NCBI GenBank assembly: GCA_022652655.1
Contig: JALCRQ010000004.1
Coordinates: forward strand, 17,928 to 81,927
DNA from: Oscillibacter sp.
GTDB lineage: Bacteria > Bacillota > Clostridia > Oscillospirales > Oscillospiraceae
Direction: 5' to 3'
Length of the DNA: 64,000 nucleotides
Positions 61,744-64,000 of this stretch are shown piece by piece. How positions within the stretch are numbered: the first letter of the stretch is position 1; each line of letters starts with the position of its first letter. Below the pieces are notes generated by a model, which was not told the origin of the DNA, made no database searches, and saw only the letters and a program-made list of their open reading frames with translations. The position numbers and the translations under genes were made by a program.

Positions 61744-62697
61744 ATGGGACAGAAAGTTAATCCCCACGGCATGCGCGTGGGTGTCATCAAAGACTGGGAT
61801 TCCCGTTGGTATGCCAGTGAAGAAAAGGTCGGCGACCTGTTGGTCGAGGACCATAAAATTCGCGGTTATCTGAAGAAGACCCTGTATTCCGCCGGCGTGC
61901 CCAAGATCGAGATCGAGCGCAGCGGCGAGGGTGCCAACGAGGTTGTTACGATTTTCCTGCACTGCGCCCGTCCCGGCGTGGTCATCGGCAAGGGCGGCGA
62001 GCAGATCGAGCAGTATCGCCTAGCCGTTGAGAAAATGATCGGGAAAAAGGTTAAGCTGAACATTGTCGAGGTCAAGAGCCCCGACATGGACGCACAGCTG
62101 GTGGCTGAGAGCATTGCCCAGCAGCTGGAGAAGCGGATTTCTTTCCGCCGTGCGATGAAAAACTCCATGGCCCGCGCCATGCGCGCCGGTGCCAAGGGCA
62201 TCAAGACCTGCTGCGACGGACGTCTCGGCGGCGCTGAGATCGCCCGGACTGAGCACTATCATGACGGCACGATTCCTCTGCAGACCATCCGCGCCGACAT
62301 CGACTACGGCTTTGCCGAGGCTGCCACCACGTTCGGCCGCATCGGCGTCAAGGTCTGGATCTACAAGGGCGAAGTCCTGAGCCAGACTCTGCGCACCACG
62401 CCCCGTACCATGGACACCACGAAGCCCTATCAGGAGCGTCGTGAGCGTCGGCCTCGCCGGGATGGCGATTTCCGCGGCGGCTTTAACCGCGGCGGCCAGG
62501 GCGGCGGTTTTAACCGCGGCGGCCAGGGCGGCGGCTTCAACCGCGGGCCCCAGGGCGGCGGCTTCAACCGCGGACCCCAGCAGGGCGGCGGCTTCAACCG
62601 CGGACCCCGTCCCGATTTCAATCACACCAGCAATCCCCGTCCGGCAGCTGCCCCCGCAGCTCCCGCGGCACCCGCTAAGGAAGGAGGAGCCGAATAA
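61744..62697 (+). CDS. rpsC: 30S ribosomal protein S3 with long Gly/Arg-rich C-terminal extension
   Basis: A 317-residue protein. Residues 1-220 are normal S3: [21 protein letters not shown] domain [12 protein letters not shown], and the C-terminal domain through [20 protein letters not shown]. Residues about 235-317 are an extension with five repeats of the form GGGFNRG, then an Ala/Pro-rich stretch ([12 protein letters not shown]). Most S3 proteins end near 220-230. The tail resembles RGG-type RNA-binding segments. Related gut Clostridia have S3 tails, but this repeat is unusual. Its stop overlaps the rplP start. Confidence 0.95.
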   Translation: MGQKVNPHGMRVGVIKDWDSRWYASEEKVGDLLVEDHKIRGYLKKTLYSAGVPKIEIERSGEGANEVVTIFLHCARPGVVIGKGGEQIEQYRLAVEKMIGKKVKLNIVEVKSPDMDAQLVAESIAQQLEKRISFRRAMKNSMARAMRAGAKGIKTCCDGRLGGAEIARTEHYHDGTIPLQTIRADIDYGFAEAATTFGRIGVKVWIYKGEVLSQTLRTTPRTMDTTKPYQERRERRPRRDGDFRGGFNRGGQGGGFNRGGQGGGFNRGPQGGGFNRGPQQGGGFNRGPRPDFNHTSNPRPAAAPAAPAAPAKEGGAE

Positions 62698-63134
62698 TGC
62701 TTCTGCCGAAAAGAGTCAAGTATCGCCGTGTGCACCGCGGCCGTATGACCGGTAAGGCCATGCGCGGCAACACCGTGACCTACGGCGAATATGGTCTGCA
62801 GGCGACTGAGCCCGCATGGATCACCAGCAACCAGATTGAGGCGGCCCGTATCGCCATGACCCGCTACACCAAGCGCGGCGGCCAGGTCTGGATCAAGATT
62901 TTCCCCGACAAGCCCGTGACGAAGAAGCCTGCCGACACCCGCATGGGTTCCGGAAAGGGCTCCCCCGAGTTCTGGGTTGCAGTTGTCAAGCCCGGCCGTG
63001 TCATGTTTGAGATCGCCGGCGTACCCGAAGACATTGCCCGCGAGGCGCTGCGTCTGGCCAGCAACAAGCTGCCCATCAAGACAAAGATCGTTGCCGCGGA
63101 GCGTGCTTCGGAGGCACAGGAAGCAGGTGAGTGA
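62697..63134 (+). CDS. rplP: 50S ribosomal protein L16
   Basis: A 145-residue protein starting [19 protein letters not shown] with [19 protein letters not shown]. It overlaps rpsC by one base after GAAGGAGGAG. Confidence 0.97.
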   Translation: MLLPKRVKYRRVHRGRMTGKAMRGNTVTYGEYGLQATEPAWITSNQIEAARIAMTRYTKRGGQVWIKIFPDKPVTKKPADTRMGSGKGSPEFWVAVVKPGRVMFEIAGVPEDIAREALRLASNKLPIKTKIVAAERASEAQEAGE

Positions 63135-63135
63135 G

Positions 63136-63336
63136 ATGAAGGCAACGGAAGTTCGTAAGATGAATGCCGAACAGCTCAACGAGAAGCTGGCCGGTCTCAA
63201 GAAGGATTTGTTCTATCTTCGGATGCAGCACGCGACCAATCAGCTGGATAACCCCCTGAAGATCCAGGAGACGAAGCGCGACATTGCCCGAGTCAAGACC
63301 GTTTTGCGGGAGCTTCAGGCTTCCAGCAAGCAGTGA
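63136..63336 (+). CDS. rpmC: 50S ribosomal protein L29
   Basis: A 66-residue helical protein with [20 protein letters not shown] and [12 protein letters not shown]. It starts one base after the rplP stop. Confidence 0.96.
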   Translation: MKATEVRKMNAEQLNEKLAGLKKDLFYLRMQHATNQLDNPLKIQETKRDIARVKTVLRELQASSKQ

Positions 63337-63353
63337 GAAGGAGGTAAGTAGTG

Positions 63354-63620
63354 ATGAGCGAAGAAAAGAGAACTTCCTCCCGGAAGACGAGGGTCGGCAA
63401 GGTTGTATCCGACAAAATGGACAAGACGGTTGTCGTCGCCATTGAGGACCGCGTGGCCCATCCTCTTTATAAGAAGATTGTCGGCCGCACCTACAAGCTG
63501 AAGGCCCACGACGAGGAGAACGCCTGCGGTATCGGCGATAAGGTCAAAGTTATGGAGACCCGCCCCCTGAGCAAGGACAAGCGGTGGCGCGTGGTCGAGA
63601 TTGTTGAAAAAGCGAAGTAA
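63354..63620 (+). CDS. rpsQ: 30S ribosomal protein S17
   Basis: An 88-residue protein with [19 protein letters not shown] and [23 protein letters not shown] 63354 is 8 bases after AAGGAGGT; the GTG at 63351 is less likely. Confidence 0.96.
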   Translation: MSEEKRTSSRKTRVGKVVSDKMDKTVVVAIEDRVAHPLYKKIVGRTYKLKAHDEENACGIGDKVKVMETRPLSKDKRWRVVEIVEKAK

Positions 63621-63634
63621 GGAGGTGCCGAGTT

Positions 63635-64000
63635 ATGATTCAGCAGGAAACTTATCTGAAGGTTGCCGATAATACCGGCGCCAAGGAAATCAAGTGCATC
63701 CGCGTTCTGGGCGGTTCCACCCGCCGTTACGGCAATATCGGCGACGTGATCGTGGCCTCCGTCCGGAAGGCGGCTCCCGGCGGCACCGTCAAAAAGGGCG
63801 AGGTCGTCAAGGCCGTCATCGTGCGCAGCGCCAAGGGCGTCCGCCGCGGCGACGGAACCTATGTCCGCTTCGACGACAATGCGGCCGTTCTGATCGGCGA
63901 CGACAAGAACCCCAAGGGAACCCGTATCTTTGGGCCGGTTGCAAGAGAGCTGCGCGACAAGGACTACATGAAGATCCTGTCCCTGGCTCCCGAAGTCATT
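63635..64000 (+). CDS. rplN: 50S ribosomal protein L14 (3' end cut at the window edge)
   Basis: A frame of 122 codons runs to the last base: [38 protein letters not shown] and [21 protein letters not shown]14 is 122 residues long, so only the stop codon should be missing. AAGGAGGTG precedes the ATG. Confidence 0.96.
   Translation, partial: MIQQETYLKVADNTGAKEIKCIRVLGGSTRRYGNIGDVIVASVRKAAPGGTVKKGEVVKAVIVRSAKGVRRGDGTYVRFDDNAAVLIGDDKNPKGTRIFGPVARELRDKDYMKILSLAPEVI

Noticed and set aside
62470..62610. Regular GGCGGC-rich repeats as a possible CRISPR or non-coding repeat
   Set aside because: They are codons of the GGGFNRG repeats in the S3 tail, in frame, with no unique spacers.
1..64000. tRNA, rRNA and CRISPR arrays
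   Set aside because: I looked for them on both strands and saw no cloverleaf with CCA-type end, no rRNA segment and no regularly spaced repeats; a tRNA scan would be more certain.

Overview
The window looks like a piece of chromosome from a GC-rich gut Clostridia, most likely Oscillospiraceae (Oscillibacter/Lawsonibacter/Flavonifractor type). This is inferred from about 60% GC coding sequence, strong AGGAGG ribosome binding sites, T-box leaders, a short archaeal-type ProS, SLH-domain protein, the Prp-cleaved form of L27 and the gene orders rplU-prp-rpmA-obgE and rny-ymdB. No rRNA, tRNA or CRISPR array was seen.

Layout. 1-2590: a SEDS glycosyltransferase (FtsW/RodA type, 5' end outside the window) with its partner class B penicillin-binding protein. 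2721-5024: a selenium/sulfur operon (yedF, class V aminotransferase, DUF3343, DUF6472) behind a palindrome and a promoter. 5123-9736: small membrane protein, NIF3-like PII-type protein, sodium:alanine symporter, a double OB-fold SSB-like protein and a DUF2974 hydrolase. 9825-11600: TrpB2 under a tryptophan T-box. 11769-17701: an operon for a MacAB-type exporter and an SLH-domain surface protein. 17939-20040: thrS under a T-box. 20093-22634: rplU-prp-rpmA and obgE. 22730-31814: MATE exporter, rRNA methyltransferase, amidase, rny, ymdB, YbaK-like deacylase, an orphan YhaO-like nuclease and asparaginase. 31914-35179: LysR regulator divergent from a CPA2 antiporter and an MgtC-family protein.

35550-39175 is an AT-rich acquired island. 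It carries an XRE regulator, a cytoplasmic-looking M48 protease with PASTA-like repeats and a LEM-3-like GIY-YIG nuclease. It lies between a serine-recombinase remnant and an IS3-family transposase remnant and is bounded by a 15-bp inverted repeat. 39268-46360 is a catabolic operon: DeoR regulator, an FGGY kinase resembling GlpK but lacking two glycerol-contact residues, two flavin oxidoreductases, DUF1667, a TIGR04076 protein and an EutH-type transporter. This combination suggests uptake, phosphorylation and oxidation of a small alcohol other than glycerol, and it is the best candidate here for an undescribed pathway.

46565-53844 is a drug-response region: a decayed arsC, MarR-MATE with repeated operators, a second MarR, two further MATE genes each behind a copy of the same structured terminator leader (probably guanidine-IV/mepA type), a fragment of a cytidylate-kinase-like gene, a four-helix bis-heme-like membrane protein and a nitroreductase. 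54524-57608 holds a radical SAM/SPASM gene behind a perfect 20-bp palindrome, and proS. 57693-64000 is the S10 ribosomal protein operon with its leader, from rpsJ to rplN; rplN lacks only its stop codon at the window edge.
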